Shown here: one piece after another, positions 1-8,471 of the stretch
Layout: every line of letters begins with the position of its first letter
Numbering within the stretch: the first letter of the stretch is position 1
Source: Dyella sp. OK004
GTDB taxonomy: Bacteria > Pseudomonadota > Gammaproteobacteria > Xanthomonadales > Rhodanobacteraceae
Direction: 5' to 3'
Length of the DNA: 64,000 bases
NCBI RefSeq assembly: GCF_900114495.1
Contig: NZ_FOZI01000001.1
Span: 515,469-579,468 of the forward strand
Program-made: the position numbers and the translations under genes
Notes under the pieces: model-generated
The model's input: the letters and a program-made list of their open reading frames with translations, nothing else
Told to the model about the DNA's origin: nothing
Databases searched by the model: none

Positions 1-24
1 CGGCAAGCTGAGCCCACCTCGTGA
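1..24 (+). CDS. Possible 3' end of the gene upstream of virB5 (partial)
   Basis: The first seven codons read R-Q-A-E-P-T-S and then stop with TGA at 22-24, directly before the virB5 ribosome binding site. That fits the tail of an upstream virB-operon gene, but seven codons cannot identify a family. The call rests only on an open frame running in from the edge and on its position. Confidence 0.25.
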   Translation, partial: RQAEPTS

Positions 25-56
25 CTACTTACTTATTTCGAAGAAAGGAATTCACC

Positions 57-836
57 ATGATCAACCAGCTTCTGCAACGCATCATGCGCAAAGCCGGCGC
101 AGCGCTGGCAGTTCTTTTGGTCACCAGCGTTCTAACGGGCCAGGTCCATGCGCAATGGCACGTCATTGACGAGTCGTCGATCGCTAGCAACGAGAAAGGG
201 CAGGCCGAGCAACTGGCTCAAATGGTTCAACAGTACGGACAAATGATCACGCAGTACGAGGCCCTGCTGACCTCGCTGAAGAGCCTCAACCTCAACATCA
301 TTCCGACCAACAACCAGCTTCAACTGATCAATGATCCGAGCTCCCAGGTGCAGCAGGCCTGCCCGGGCTCCAGCTCGGTACCAGGCATGGTGGCCGGCGC
401 TTTAGGTATCGACACGTCGATGATCGATGGCGAGATCGTGACCCAGCAGCGCTCCATCTGCACCAAGATCGTCCTGCTGCAAGTCGACAAGTACAACACC
501 GTCGCCAAGATGCTCAACCACATGAACGACTACTTCGCCGGGTTGAATCAGCTTGCCAGCACGGCGGACAAAACCATCGGCGCCATTACCAATGCCGTCG
601 GTGACCGCCAGGCCCTGCAGAATCAGACCACCCAGACCCAGGCCAGCCTGTCCACGGAAATGGCCAACGTCGAACAGCACCTGCGCGCCGTCGACGCCAC
701 CATCTCCGCACTCAAGGACCAGCAGTCGCTCCTCGCCAACGTCGCCCTCAAGGGCAGCAACTCAGGCGGCCTGGGCGCCCTGGGCGGCCAGCTCATCCAG
801 GCCGGCGCCTTCGCCGGCGCCTTCACGCAGCATTGA
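57..836 (+). CDS. virB5: VirB5-like T4SS pilus-tip/minor pilin protein
   Basis: This is a 259-residue exported protein. The ATG at 57 is chosen because AAGAAAGGAA lies 6-15 bases upstream and because it gives a clean signal peptide (MINQLLQRIMRKAGAALAVL..., cleavage after VHA-Q). The mature part is largely helical and Gln-rich, with the QMVQQYGQMITQYEALLTSL heptad-like stretch typical of VirB5/TrbJ-type proteins, and ends in a Gly/Ala-rich tail. VirB5 family members sit at the tip of the T4SS pilus and act in the periplasm or outside the cell. It is followed 91 bp later by virB6, the usual family order. The remaining virB genes are presumably left of the window. Family assignment is by overall character and context, so moderately sure. 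Confidence 0.75.
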   Translation: MINQLLQRIMRKAGAALAVLLVTSVLTGQVHAQWHVIDESSIASNEKGQAEQLAQMVQQYGQMITQYEALLTSLKSLNLNIIPTNNQLQLINDPSSQVQQACPGSSSVPGMVAGALGIDTSMIDGEIVTQQRSICTKIVLLQVDKYNTVAKMLNHMNDYFAGLNQLASTADKTIGAITNAVGDRQALQNQTTQTQASLSTEMANVEQHLRAVDATISALKDQQSLLANVALKGSNSGGLGALGGQLIQAGAFAGAFTQH

Positions 837-927
837 TCCCACTCGGACCGTCGATGACCACTGATCGCCTCGACACCGTTGCCCGACGTCGGACAACAGC
901 ACACTCCGATCCCGGAGCACGGACGCC

Positions 928-2019
928 ATGACTCCCACCAATCTCACCGATTACTTGTATTTCCGCCTCATCTACAACTGGATGGGGGTGGAAATCGACA
1001 ACCTGAGCAAGCAGATGGTGCAGAACACCGTCCAGTGGATCAGCTTCTTCGCGCTGATCCTGGTAACGCTGTGGGTCTTCTTGCAGGGATACCGCCTAGT
1101 CACTGGCCAGATGCGCGAGTCGGCCATGACAGTCGTCAGCAACATGATAAAGATCGCTCTGGTGGTCACCTTCGCTACCACGGTCTCGCTGGTCAACAAC
1201 GATGTGCGCACCTTTGTCACCCAGGACATGAGCAACGCCATTAACTACATGGTCAACGGCTCGTCCTCCTCGATGACCGACACTATCGACAAGAACCTTG
1301 CCTATACCCAGATGGCGATGGCCGCCATCGACACCGTGCAGGTGCCGTATGGCGACGAGAACACCGCCAGCGAAAAAGCACGCACCATGATGATCGCTAC
1401 CCTGGGTACTGCGGGCCCGGCCATGACGGCTGGCGCGATGTTGCTGCTCTATCAGGTGGCGATTGCCTTGGTGATCGGCCTGGCCCCACTGTTCATCCTC
1501 TGCCTGATCTTCGACCAGACCAAGGACCTGTTCAAACGATGGGTCATGTTCACAGTGAGCACCTTATTTTCCATGGCAGTGCTCAACGCCGTGGTAGCCA
1601 TCGCACTCAAGGCGAGCATCAACACCGCCGAAGCGCTATGGGTTTCACAGGCCATCACCCACATCACCAATCTGTCAGCTGAGGGTTTCAATAGTCAGGC
1701 TCTGCAGCAGGGTGGCGTTGGCTTGTTGATGACGGTGTTGATCATTTCCACACCGCCGATGGCGGGGATGCTGTTCAACGGCACCTTGGGACAATTCGTT
1801 CCGTTTGCACAGGTAGGCGGCGGTGGTGTTGGCCGACCGGGGCCTCAGGGACAGCCGGCAGGTTCCTACAACTGGAGTCCGCCGCCATCGAGTGATCATG
1901 GTCATGCGGGTAGCGGCAGTAGCGGAAATGCAGGTGTGTTCAACAACCACGCTAGCAATCCGCCGCGCAGCTACGCTCAAGCCGCTGTCAACAAAGACGA
2001 AATGAAGTATCGGACATAG
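928..2019 (+). CDS. virB6: VirB6/TrbL-family inner-membrane T4SS channel component
   Basis: The 363-residue polytopic membrane protein has an N-terminal periplasmic-looking segment, then hydrophobic helices near residues 38-56, 72-90, 155-190 and 205-225. A conserved-looking loop with FDQTKDLFKRW follows LAPLFILCLIF. The C-terminal 70 residues are Gly/Pro/Ser/Asn-rich and probably disordered. VirB6 proteins form the inner-membrane platform with VirB3 and VirB8 and are needed for substrate passage and pilus assembly. GGAG lies 9 bases before the ATG. Position after virB5 supports the call. The rest of the core complex is not in view. Confidence 0.85.
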   Translation: MTPTNLTDYLYFRLIYNWMGVEIDNLSKQMVQNTVQWISFFALILVTLWVFLQGYRLVTGQMRESAMTVVSNMIKIALVVTFATTVSLVNNDVRTFVTQDMSNAINYMVNGSSSSMTDTIDKNLAYTQMAMAAIDTVQVPYGDENTASEKARTMMIATLGTAGPAMTAGAMLLLYQVAIALVIGLAPLFILCLIFDQTKDLFKRWVMFTVSTLFSMAVLNAVVAIALKASINTAEALWVSQAITHITNLSAEGFNSQALQQGGVGLLMTVLIISTPPMAGMLFNGTLGQFVPFAQVGGGGVGRPGPQGQPAGSYNWSPPPSSDHGHAGSGSSGNAGVFNNHASNPPRSYAQAAVNKDEMKYRT

Positions 2020-2028
2020 GGCGTAGGT

Positions 2029-2529
2029 ATGAAGCTCCTCATTTTGACCACTCTATTTGGTCTGTTAGCGTTTCAGACGCCTGCATTTGCGCAAGGTTGT
2101 CCTGCCGGCACGTACCCCTGGAGCGGCAATGGCGTATTCACCTGTTTGCCCGATCCTAGCTACAACCAACAACAGCAGCCGCAAAGCACGCCCTCCACAC
2201 TCCTAGGTAAATGGGAGTCACGCTGGGGCGCAATCGCCACTGATGAATCGAACGGCGTTGTCGGTTCATCTACCGGCATGCTGAAAGAACAACAGGCAAA
2301 GGACGCCGCGATAGCCGATTGCAAAACAAAGGGCGGTGCGACTTGCAAGTTTGCGGTTTCGTATGCCAACGGCTGTGGAGCAATGGTTGTCGGCGACAAA
2401 CGATTCAATGTTGATCGCGCAGCAACAGAGCAAGAAGCCATTAAATTGAGCATGAAAGCCTGCAGTGCAGAAGACACCAATTGCCACGTTTACTTCTCTA
2501 GTTGCAGCCAAGCAGTGCTTGTCCGGTAG
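2029..2529 (+). CDS. Exported DUF4189-type protein, copy 1
   Basis: The 166-residue protein has a signal peptide (MKLLILTTLFGLLAFQTPAFA-Q) and a mature N-terminus with the CPAGTYPWSGNGVFTCLP motif. A domain follows with WGAIATD near residue 67, paired Cys residues and a C-terminal NCHVYFSSC segment, the pattern of DUF4189 proteins. These are small Cys-containing exported domains of uncertain function. It starts 9 bp after virB6, so it is probably in the same operon. A tandem paralogue follows at 2566. Proteins of this kind occur beside Xanthomonas-type T4SS loci, but I cannot say whether they are apparatus accessories, inhibitors or secreted proteins. Confidence 0.8.
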   Translation: MKLLILTTLFGLLAFQTPAFAQGCPAGTYPWSGNGVFTCLPDPSYNQQQQPQSTPSTLLGKWESRWGAIATDESNGVVGSSTGMLKEQQAKDAAIADCKTKGGATCKFAVSYANGCGAMVVGDKRFNVDRAATEQEAIKLSMKACSAEDTNCHVYFSSCSQAVLVR

Positions 2530-2565
2530 CTCTTAAGTGCGGATCACTTCATTAGGGATTCGAGT

Positions 2566-3069
2566 ATGCAGCGACTCACGCTGACATTGTTTTCGCTGAG
2601 TGTTCTGGCGCTCCACTATGCACCGGCATATGCGCAAGGCTGCCCATCCGGCACGTATCCCTGGAGCGGCAATGGCGTATTCACGTGCCTGCCGGATCCT
2701 AACTACAACCAACAGCAGCAGTCTCAGAGCACTCCTTCTACGGCCCTAGGTAAATGGGAGTCACGCTGGGCAACTATTGCGACGGATGGGACCCGTGGAA
2801 CTCTTGGCGCAGCAAGAGACATGGCGACGAAAGCCGGCGCTGAAAAAGCCGCAATCAAGGATTGTCGGGACAAAGGGGCGCTCAGTGCGTACTCAATGTC
2901 TCCTATGGAAACGCCTGCGAGGCGAATTTCGTTGGCGACCATGGTCTCAGCGTAGATGCGGAAGACACCATGGATGACAAAAAAAACAGCGTTTCAAGCA
3001 TTCAGTGGCAAGGACCAGAACTGCCACATCTACCACTCCAACTGTACTCAACCAGTACTGGCCAGGTAG
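2566..3069 (+). pseudogene. Exported DUF4189-type protein, copy 2, with two compensating frameshifts
   Basis: This is a tandem paralogue of the preceding gene, sharing the CPSGTYPWSGNGVFTCLPDP segment and GKWESRWATIATD. The frame opened at 2566 runs correctly to about KDCRDKG, then shifts at the GGGG run near 2871-2875. The DUF4189 core (GAQCVLNVSYGNACEANF) continues one base out of frame. At the A8 run (2977-2984 region) the original frame is restored, giving AFQAFSGKDQNCHIYHSNC and TAG at 3067-3069. The repaired protein would be about 167 residues, equal to copy 1. One G lost and one A gained in homopolymers could be real slippage or assembly error. As read, the uncorrected frame stops at 2953-2955. 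Confidence 0.75.
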
Positions 3070-3078
3070 GTTCATACC

Positions 3079-3684
3079 GTGAGACGACCTGAAACCCTCG
3101 CCGCTCTTCTTTTGCTGCTAGTCACACTTTCTGCTTGTGGATCACCCATGAATACGCCTGACATCAAGCACAACCCACACCCCAAGATGCGCTATGAAAT
3201 CACCATAATGATCCAGGATGCACCGGGGGCGTTCGAGTCGGTGAATGGGTCAGTGCAATATCGAGTCAAGAATGACGACTGCGTTCCGTTGCAACCTGTT
3301 AGCGGGGCACGACTGGTACCCGAAGAAGATGTTCACGTAACGTTTCATCGCGTCAGCGAGCACGAGTACAAAGGCACGATTTATTTGGATCTGCTGCAGG
3401 ATGAGGATTACTACGGCCTGGGCGTGTGTCATTGGGGGCTGGTGAACGTCGCCGCTGAACTCAAAGCCGGCAAGATGATCTTTACCCCCTATATCGGCGT
3501 GGACCAGATCATCGCCCAGCGACCGTCAGTGCAGTACTTCCTCAAAAGCAACTACAGCGGCGATGCCAGCAAGGAAGGTGCTGCCTTGCCGCGCATTCCG
3601 GGCACTCCCGCCGCCGAATACGTTGAGCAGCATCCGGACAAGCGATTCCTGATCACTATCGCTGCCAAGGAGAGCTTCGAATGA
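3079..3684 (+). CDS. Candidate immunity lipoprotein for lipase effector 1
   Basis: The 201-residue lipoprotein starts at GTG 3079. The N-terminus MRRPETLAALLLLLVTLSAC is a type II signal with lipobox LSAC, and Gly at +2 would send it to the outer membrane. The mature sequence begins SPMNTPDIKHNPHP and contains DLLQDEDYYGLGVCHWGL. A clear paralogue lies at 9912, also directly in front of a lipase effector. Its stop overlaps the lipase start (ATGA at 3681), so translation is coupled. In Xanthomonas-type killing systems the immunity gene normally sits just upstream of its toxin and acts in the periplasm. Role is inferred from location, lipobox and pairing. No known domain is recognised. Confidence 0.75.
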   Translation: MRRPETLAALLLLLVTLSACGSPMNTPDIKHNPHPKMRYEITIMIQDAPGAFESVNGSVQYRVKNDDCVPLQPVSGARLVPEEDVHVTFHRVSEHEYKGTIYLDLLQDEDYYGLGVCHWGLVNVAAELKAGKMIFTPYIGVDQIIAQRPSVQYFLKSNYSGDASKEGAALPRIPGTPAAEYVEQHPDKRFLITIAAKESFE

Positions 3685-5372
3685 CTATTGGCGCGAACGA
3701 ACATGCCATCCTGTCGCAAGACTCCTACGTGGATCGCTCGAAGAACGTAGGCAAGAATCCCGTCTCCATTGATGGCGTCGATTACCAAGTTCTCGATGCC
3801 CGCAGCAATCCTCTCACTGGCTATCAGGGCACCGTATATCGCCGTGTGGACACCGGCGAGGTGGTGATCGCCCATCGGGGCACCGAGAAAGCGGCAACCG
3901 ATATTGGCACTGACGCTGGCATGGTGCTCTCCGGACTCAATGCGCAAGCGGGTGACGCCGAGGCATTCACCAAGCATGCCATTGAGCTGGCCCAGAAGAA
4001 GGCGGATGAAGATGGCAAACCCCTCAACATCACCGTCACTGGCCACTCCCTCGGCGGCACCTTAGCCGAACTCACCGCCTATAAATTCCACCTGCATGGC
4101 GAAACCTTCAACGCCTATGGCGCAGCCGGCCTCATGCATGGCGTGCCCGAAGGAGGCTCACAGGTAGTCAATTATGTACGCGCGACCGATGTGGTCAGCG
4201 CTGCGAGCAAGCACTACGGCGAAACTCGTGTGGTGGCTACCGCACAGGATATCGATACCTTGTCGCATGCTGGATACCGCGACGAAGGCAGCATGCTGAG
4301 CCCGCGCAATCCCATCAAGGCTGTCGATTTCGGCGCCCATGGCATCGCCAATTTTGTACCGGATGCACAGGGTCACTCGGCACTAGATCCCGAAAACGCA
4401 GCGCGTTATCGCGCCCATCACGCGATGGTGGATCGCTACCGGGACGATGTCCTGACGGCACGTACCATAGTGTCAGCCAAGTGGGAGGTGCCGAAGGCCG
4501 CCTACGAAGCAGGACAGGCCGCTGGTCACGCAGCCGCCGAGAAACTGGCCGAAACCTACAAGCAGGTCCACGAAGCAGCGAGCCTGGGTGCAAAGGTCGC
4601 GGTGCACACCGCCGAACATGCGGGTCAGCAGGTCAAGCATACCGCTCAGCAGGCCGCCCATGCTGCGGATCAGGCTTATGACGCCACGCGCGACGCCGCA
4701 ATACGCGGCGCGCAGGCGGCAGCACATACCGCAGAGCAAGTGGGCCACCGCATCGAGCAAGGCGCTAAGCAAGCCGCTAGTCAGATCGGAGAAGGTGTAC
4801 ATCAAGCTGGCCAGGCAGTGACCCACGGAGCGCAGGTGCTGGGGCAGCAGGCGCACCTGGCAAAGCAGGCGATAAGCGACGGCATGTCAAACGCCGCTCA
4901 TACACTGAGCCATCCCGGCTCGTGGTTCGACCATAAGCCTGCGGCACCAGTCGCACCTGTTTCGCTGGATCACCCGAGCCATCCGGGACACGCCATGTTC
5001 CAACAGGGCCTCCAGGGTGTTCAGCAACTCAACGCCAGGCACGGCATCGCGCCCACCTCCCGCGACACCAACTTTGCCGGCGCCCTCGCCGTGGCTGCCA
5101 CGACGCAAGGCCTCACGCGCATTGATCACGTGGTGCTAAACGACAACGCGACTCGCGCCTTTGCCGTACAGGGCAGATTGCAAGGAGGCATCGAAGGGAT
5201 CGATCAGAAGCTGGCTCATGTGGAGACCATGAACGCGCTAAACACACCGCTGGCGCAGAGCAGCACACAGTGGGAGCAGGCCGCACAGCAACGAACCTCC
5301 GAGCAAGCGCGCGCGCAATCACAACAGATAGCGCAGCAGCCAGCACCGCACCATATTGGCCCTTCGATGTAA
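3681..5372 (+). CDS. T4SS antibacterial effector: class 3 lipase with XVIPCD-type C-terminus (lipase effector 1)
   Basis: The 563-residue protein has no signal peptide. Residues 1-260 are a class 3 alpha/beta-hydrolase: HRGTE near 65 and the nucleophile motif GHSLGG (Ser123), followed by FNAYGAAGL, with a candidate Asp in RATD (about 170) and His in RAHHAMVDRYRDD. Residues about 275-415 are Ala/His/Gln-rich amphipathic helix. After a HPGSWFDH linker comes the VirD4-recognition tail: HPGHAMFQQGLQGV, FAGALAVAATTQGL, RIDHVVL and TPLAQSSTQWEQ, ending Gln-rich. Such tails (XVIPCD) direct toxins into the Xanthomonas-type T4SS. The likely target is phospholipid in the periplasm of rival cells. The preceding gene is the presumed immunity factor. 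A paralogue lies at 10514. Confidence 0.88.
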   Translation: MTIGANEHAILSQDSYVDRSKNVGKNPVSIDGVDYQVLDARSNPLTGYQGTVYRRVDTGEVVIAHRGTEKAATDIGTDAGMVLSGLNAQAGDAEAFTKHAIELAQKKADEDGKPLNITVTGHSLGGTLAELTAYKFHLHGETFNAYGAAGLMHGVPEGGSQVVNYVRATDVVSAASKHYGETRVVATAQDIDTLSHAGYRDEGSMLSPRNPIKAVDFGAHGIANFVPDAQGHSALDPENAARYRAHHAMVDRYRDDVLTARTIVSAKWEVPKAAYEAGQAAGHAAAEKLAETYKQVHEAASLGAKVAVHTAEHAGQQVKHTAQQAAHAADQAYDATRDAAIRGAQAAAHTAEQVGHRIEQGAKQAASQIGEGVHQAGQAVTHGAQVLGQQAHLAKQAISDGMSNAAHTLSHPGSWFDHKPAAPVAPVSLDHPSHPGHAMFQQGLQGVQQLNARHGIAPTSRDTNFAGALAVAATTQGLTRIDHVVLNDNATRAFAVQGRLQGGIEGIDQKLAHVETMNALNTPLAQSSTQWEQAAQQRTSEQARAQSQQIAQQPAPHHIGPSM

Positions 5373-5512
5373 GCGAGATCCCCATGAACACCGCCATGGA
5401 TCATGGCTCTCGGTTATCTCCGACTCGTCGCGATCGCTCATCCGCGTCGAAATGCGTTTGGCCGTTTACGCACCGCACGAACGATGGAACCTTCACCTTT
5501 AAGGACTGAACA

Positions 5513-5851
5513 ATGAAGAAGGCATGGATGGTCTTGTTTGCACTGGGCATCGCGCTACCGGTCGGCGCCCAATCTGTCGCGCCTTTTCGTGGCAACGACC
5601 CTTTCGTATTCTGCACTCAGGGCTATGAGCTCACCGTAGCTCAGATGTGTTGGAAGCCGTTACCCCCCTTTACCGGCGGAGCGGCTTGGACTTACACCTG
5701 GCTATGCGACCCCCCGAACTACTACGGGCGTTCATGGACAGACCGCGACTGGCTGGCGCTCAGCCTCTATGAGAGTGTGTGCCCACTTGCCATGACGCCG
5801 GGCGCCTGGACAGGCCCTGGCGACGGAAGCCAAGTTCCGGTACAGCATTGA
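5513..5851 (+). CDS. Small Cys-containing exported protein of unknown function
   Basis: The 112-residue protein has a clear signal peptide (MKKAWMVLFALGIALPVGA-Q) and an AAGGAC-like ribosome site before the ATG. The mature chain is Trp/Tyr-rich and has four Cys (FCTQGYEL, MCWKPLPPF, WLCDPPNYYG, SVCPLAM), consistent with two disulfides. No family is recognised. It sits between the lipase toxin and the M23 toxin's presumed immunity gene, on the same strand, so it may be a second immunity factor or an accessory of this locus. That is only positional inference. Confidence 0.7.
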   Translation: MKKAWMVLFALGIALPVGAQSVAPFRGNDPFVFCTQGYELTVAQMCWKPLPPFTGGAAWTYTWLCDPPNYYGRSWTDRDWLALSLYESVCPLAMTPGAWTGPGDGSQVPVQH

Positions 5852-5987
5852 GATATAGGCAAAGGCATGCCTCTTACCAGCAGTAAATCCAACCACGCCT
5901 GAAAGCACCATGAAGTTGGCCCCAAACGGATATGAATCGCAGCATTCACGAATACCCGCGGCATCTCGCCGTTGTAGGAGCTTTGTC

Positions 5988-6482
5988 GTGAAGAACAGAA
6001 CATCTCTTTTAGTCACCTCGGTTCTGGCGTTCGCGCTCACCGCCTGCAATGCGGGGGAGCAAGCGTCGAGGGATCGCACGCCCCTGGCCACAACCGGCTC
6101 TGCCGCCGATACCAAGACACCAGGTGCGGCACAATCGTGCCTGGCGCAGGATTTCGACCAGTTTCTGACCGCTTTCATGGGCGACGTTGAAGTACAAAAG
6201 ACCCACGTCGCATTGCCTCTGAAAAGCGAAACGGTGGACCCCAACGCCGAACCGGAACCGAAGCCCGTGACCAAGATGCTGCCCCTGGCAGATCTGAAAT
6301 TCCCGCTGATGCTTTCTCCGCAGCAACAAGCGCAGGACGGGCTGCAATTAAGCAAAACCGTCACGGACCCTACCCATATCGAAGTCAAACTGGTCAAGCC
6401 AGATACGGACTATCAGCTGACATTCTTGTTCCAGAACGACGGCTGCTGGAAGTTGTATCAAACGCGGGACGACTCGCTCTAA
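5988..6482 (+). CDS. Candidate immunity lipoprotein for the M23 effector
   Basis: The 164-residue lipoprotein starts at GTG 5988, chosen because TAGGAG lies 8 bases upstream and because it gives a proper type II signal (MKNRTSLLVTSVLAFALTAC, lipobox LTAC). The frame is open further upstream, but that extension has no signal-like character. A Ser/Thr/Pro linker is followed by a domain with CLAQDFDQFLTAFMGDVEV and a C-terminal YQLTFLFQNDGCWKLYQ; the two Cys may pair. It precedes the M23 effector by 21 bp. I do not recognise a named family. Immunity role is inferred from lipoprotein nature and toxin adjacency. Confidence 0.72.
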   Translation: MKNRTSLLVTSVLAFALTACNAGEQASRDRTPLATTGSAADTKTPGAAQSCLAQDFDQFLTAFMGDVEVQKTHVALPLKSETVDPNAEPEPKPVTKMLPLADLKFPLMLSPQQQAQDGLQLSKTVTDPTHIEVKLVKPDTDYQLTFLFQNDGCWKLYQTRDDSL

Positions 6483-6503
6483 ACGGAGATAGGAGCACTC
6501 ACG

Positions 6504-7634
6504 ATGCCGTATCAAGACGTGATGAACACCATCCTGCCTCGGCAGGGCAATCATTCGGCCCACATCACCGGCCATTACGGTGAGCACCGCGCCAATGGCC
6601 CGCATGGCGGCTCGGATTTCAATTACGAGGGCGGCCAGCAAGGTGCAAACCTGGAACACCCGACCGTGCATTCTCCGGTGGCCGGTGTGGTGACCTTTGT
6701 GGGCGGGCAGTACGGCACGATCAAGATCCGCGATGCCGAGGGCAATAGTCACGAAATTCTGCACACGCAAAGCCAATCCGTGACCGTCGGCCAGCGTATC
6801 GAAACCGGCGACGTCATCGGCGCCATGGGCGGCCGCGGCCCGCACGGCGCGACGCAGTATGCGCAGCATGTGCACTACCAGATGAAGGACAGCCAGGGAC
6901 ATCCGGTCAATCCGGAGACATTCTGGGCCCAGCGCACCCATGATGCTCCGATCCATCCGCCGGCCCGGCAAGGTACGGCAATACCCAGCCATCCAGATAG
7001 TGTGGTGCGCCATGGCAGCCAGGGTGAAACGGTGCGCGCGTTGCAACGCGAACTGGCTGAACTCGGCTACGAGGGACGCGATGGCAAGCCTCTCAAGGAC
7101 GATGCGCACTTCGGCCCGGATACACGACATGCCGTAGAAGCCTTCCAGCGAACGAATGGTCTGAAGATCGACGGTCTCGCCGGACCGCAAACCCTGGAGA
7201 AGCTGAGCGAGACCTTGCGCCAACGGCACGCCCAGATGGGGCCTGCGCCACTGCTCAATGACTCCGCCCATCCCGATCACGCCATGTACCGACAGGCGCT
7301 GGACGGCGTACACAAGCTTGATGCCCAGCATGGCCGAACTCCCGATATGCGCAGCGAGCAACTAGCCGCCGCACTGACGGTTTCCGCTAAACAAGAAGGC
7401 CTCAGCAGGATCGATCTGGTTGTCCTCGGTACAAACGGAGAACATGTCTTCGCCGCGCAGGGGCTGCTCGATTCACCATTCAAGCGTGTTGCCAGCGTGC
7501 CCACGACGACAGGACTGGAGACACCGATGGCGTTTAGCAGCCAGCAATGGGAAAAACTCCAGCAGTCATCGGTGCAGCAGACAAGCCAACCTCATCAGCA
7601 AGCACAGCAGCAGTCCCAAGCTCACACCGTGTGA
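6504..7634 (+). CDS. T4SS antibacterial effector: M23 peptidase, peptidoglycan-binding domain and XVIPCD-type tail
   Basis: The 376-residue protein has no signal peptide. Residues about 15-145 form an M23 (lysostaphin-type) zinc endopeptidase: HGGSD (His34 and Asp38, HxxxD) and HVHYQ (His122 and His124, HxH) are the metal and catalytic positions. Residues about 165-235 are a PG_binding_1 domain (LQRELAELGYEGRDG..., HFGPDTRHAVEAFQR). The C-terminal about 125 residues match the tails of the other toxins here: HPDHAMYRQALDGVHKLDAQHG, SEQLAAALTVSA, RIDLVVLG, TPMAFSSQQWEKLQ and a Gln-rich end. It should cleave peptide crosslinks of the target cell wall. The gene directly upstream is the presumed immunity lipoprotein. 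Confidence 0.9.
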   Translation: MPYQDVMNTILPRQGNHSAHITGHYGEHRANGPHGGSDFNYEGGQQGANLEHPTVHSPVAGVVTFVGGQYGTIKIRDAEGNSHEILHTQSQSVTVGQRIETGDVIGAMGGRGPHGATQYAQHVHYQMKDSQGHPVNPETFWAQRTHDAPIHPPARQGTAIPSHPDSVVRHGSQGETVRALQRELAELGYEGRDGKPLKDDAHFGPDTRHAVEAFQRTNGLKIDGLAGPQTLEKLSETLRQRHAQMGPAPLLNDSAHPDHAMYRQALDGVHKLDAQHGRTPDMRSEQLAAALTVSAKQEGLSRIDLVVLGTNGEHVFAAQGLLDSPFKRVASVPTTTGLETPMAFSSQQWEKLQQSSVQQTSQPHQQAQQQSQAHTV

Positions 7635-7692
7635 GGCGCGGACATGGCGGCATTTTGATTGCTGTAGTTCCTTTTATTTCAGGAGTTTCACC

Positions 7693-8391
7693 ATGAGGCA
7701 TCGAGCATCACTTTTGGCCACGGCCATCGCCACGCTGGCGCTTGCCGCCTGCAACGACAGCAATTCCGCCTCGGGCCAGCCTCCCACCTCCTCCGCGCCA
7801 TCTACGGCAACCACGGCAGCGCCAAAGGCGGCTGCCTCCCCCGCCCCCGCCGCTTCGGCTTCTGCATCGCAAGGATCCAAGATGGACGATTTGAAGGCAT
7901 TCGCCACGAATGGCGCCCGCATCATGGACTCGCTCACGGGCGACCTCAACAACGACGGCAAGCCTGATGTTCTGCTGGTGCTCGACCCGCCCGCCGACAG
8001 TTCGCAGAAGCTCGGCGAAGGCGCGCCGCGCACCGTGCTGGTGCTGATCCGCGGCGAGGATGACCAGCTTCATGAAGCCGCCAGCAACCAGAAGGTAGTG
8101 CCGTGTGCGACCTGCGGCGGCGTATCGGGAGACCCGTACGGTTTTGTCCGCGTGGAGCCCGGCCAGTTCACCGTCCGCAATGGCGGCGGTAGTCGCGAGC
8201 ACTGGAGCGACGAATTCACCTTCAAGTACTCGGCGGATCGCAAGGACTGGTTACTGGACAAGGCCACGCGCCGCGTCACCGACCAGGACACCGAAGCGCA
8301 CAAGACGCTCGAACTCACGCCGAAGGATTTCGGCAGCATCACTTTCAAGGACTTCGACCCGGCCAAGCTGCCCGAGGTCGTATTGCCCTGA
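7693..8391 (+). CDS. Candidate immunity lipoprotein for the GH19 effector (XAC2610-like)
   Basis: The 232-residue lipoprotein starts at ATG 7693, with AGGAG at 7681-7685; the longer open frame upstream overlaps the previous toxin and is discarded. The type II signal MRHRASLLATAIATLALAAC ends in lipobox LAAC. It is followed by about 40 residues of Ala/Ser/Thr/Pro linker and a folded domain that carries an EF-hand-like loop, GDLNNDGKPDVLLVL, plus CATCGG. In Xanthomonas citri the inhibitor of a GH19-type T4SS toxin is a calcium-binding periplasmic lipoprotein of this general form, so the same role is inferred. It lies 80 bp upstream of the GH19 toxin. Confidence 0.78.
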   Translation: MRHRASLLATAIATLALAACNDSNSASGQPPTSSAPSTATTAAPKAAASPAPAASASASQGSKMDDLKAFATNGARIMDSLTGDLNNDGKPDVLLVLDPPADSSQKLGEGAPRTVLVLIRGEDDQLHEAASNQKVVPCATCGGVSGDPYGFVRVEPGQFTVRNGGGSREHWSDEFTFKYSADRKDWLLDKATRRVTDQDTEAHKTLELTPKDFGSITFKDFDPAKLPEVVLP

Positions 8392-8471
8392 AGCATGCCG
8401 CCAGGACAGGCGGCATGAGCAAAGACATGGAATGAAGTCGCTCTTAAAGAAGCCAACCAGGAGTTGTAACC

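Noticed and set aside
6348-7361. A 337-codon frame antisense to the M23 toxin
   Set aside because: The sense strand carries intact catalytic, wall-binding and secretion domains; the antisense product has none.
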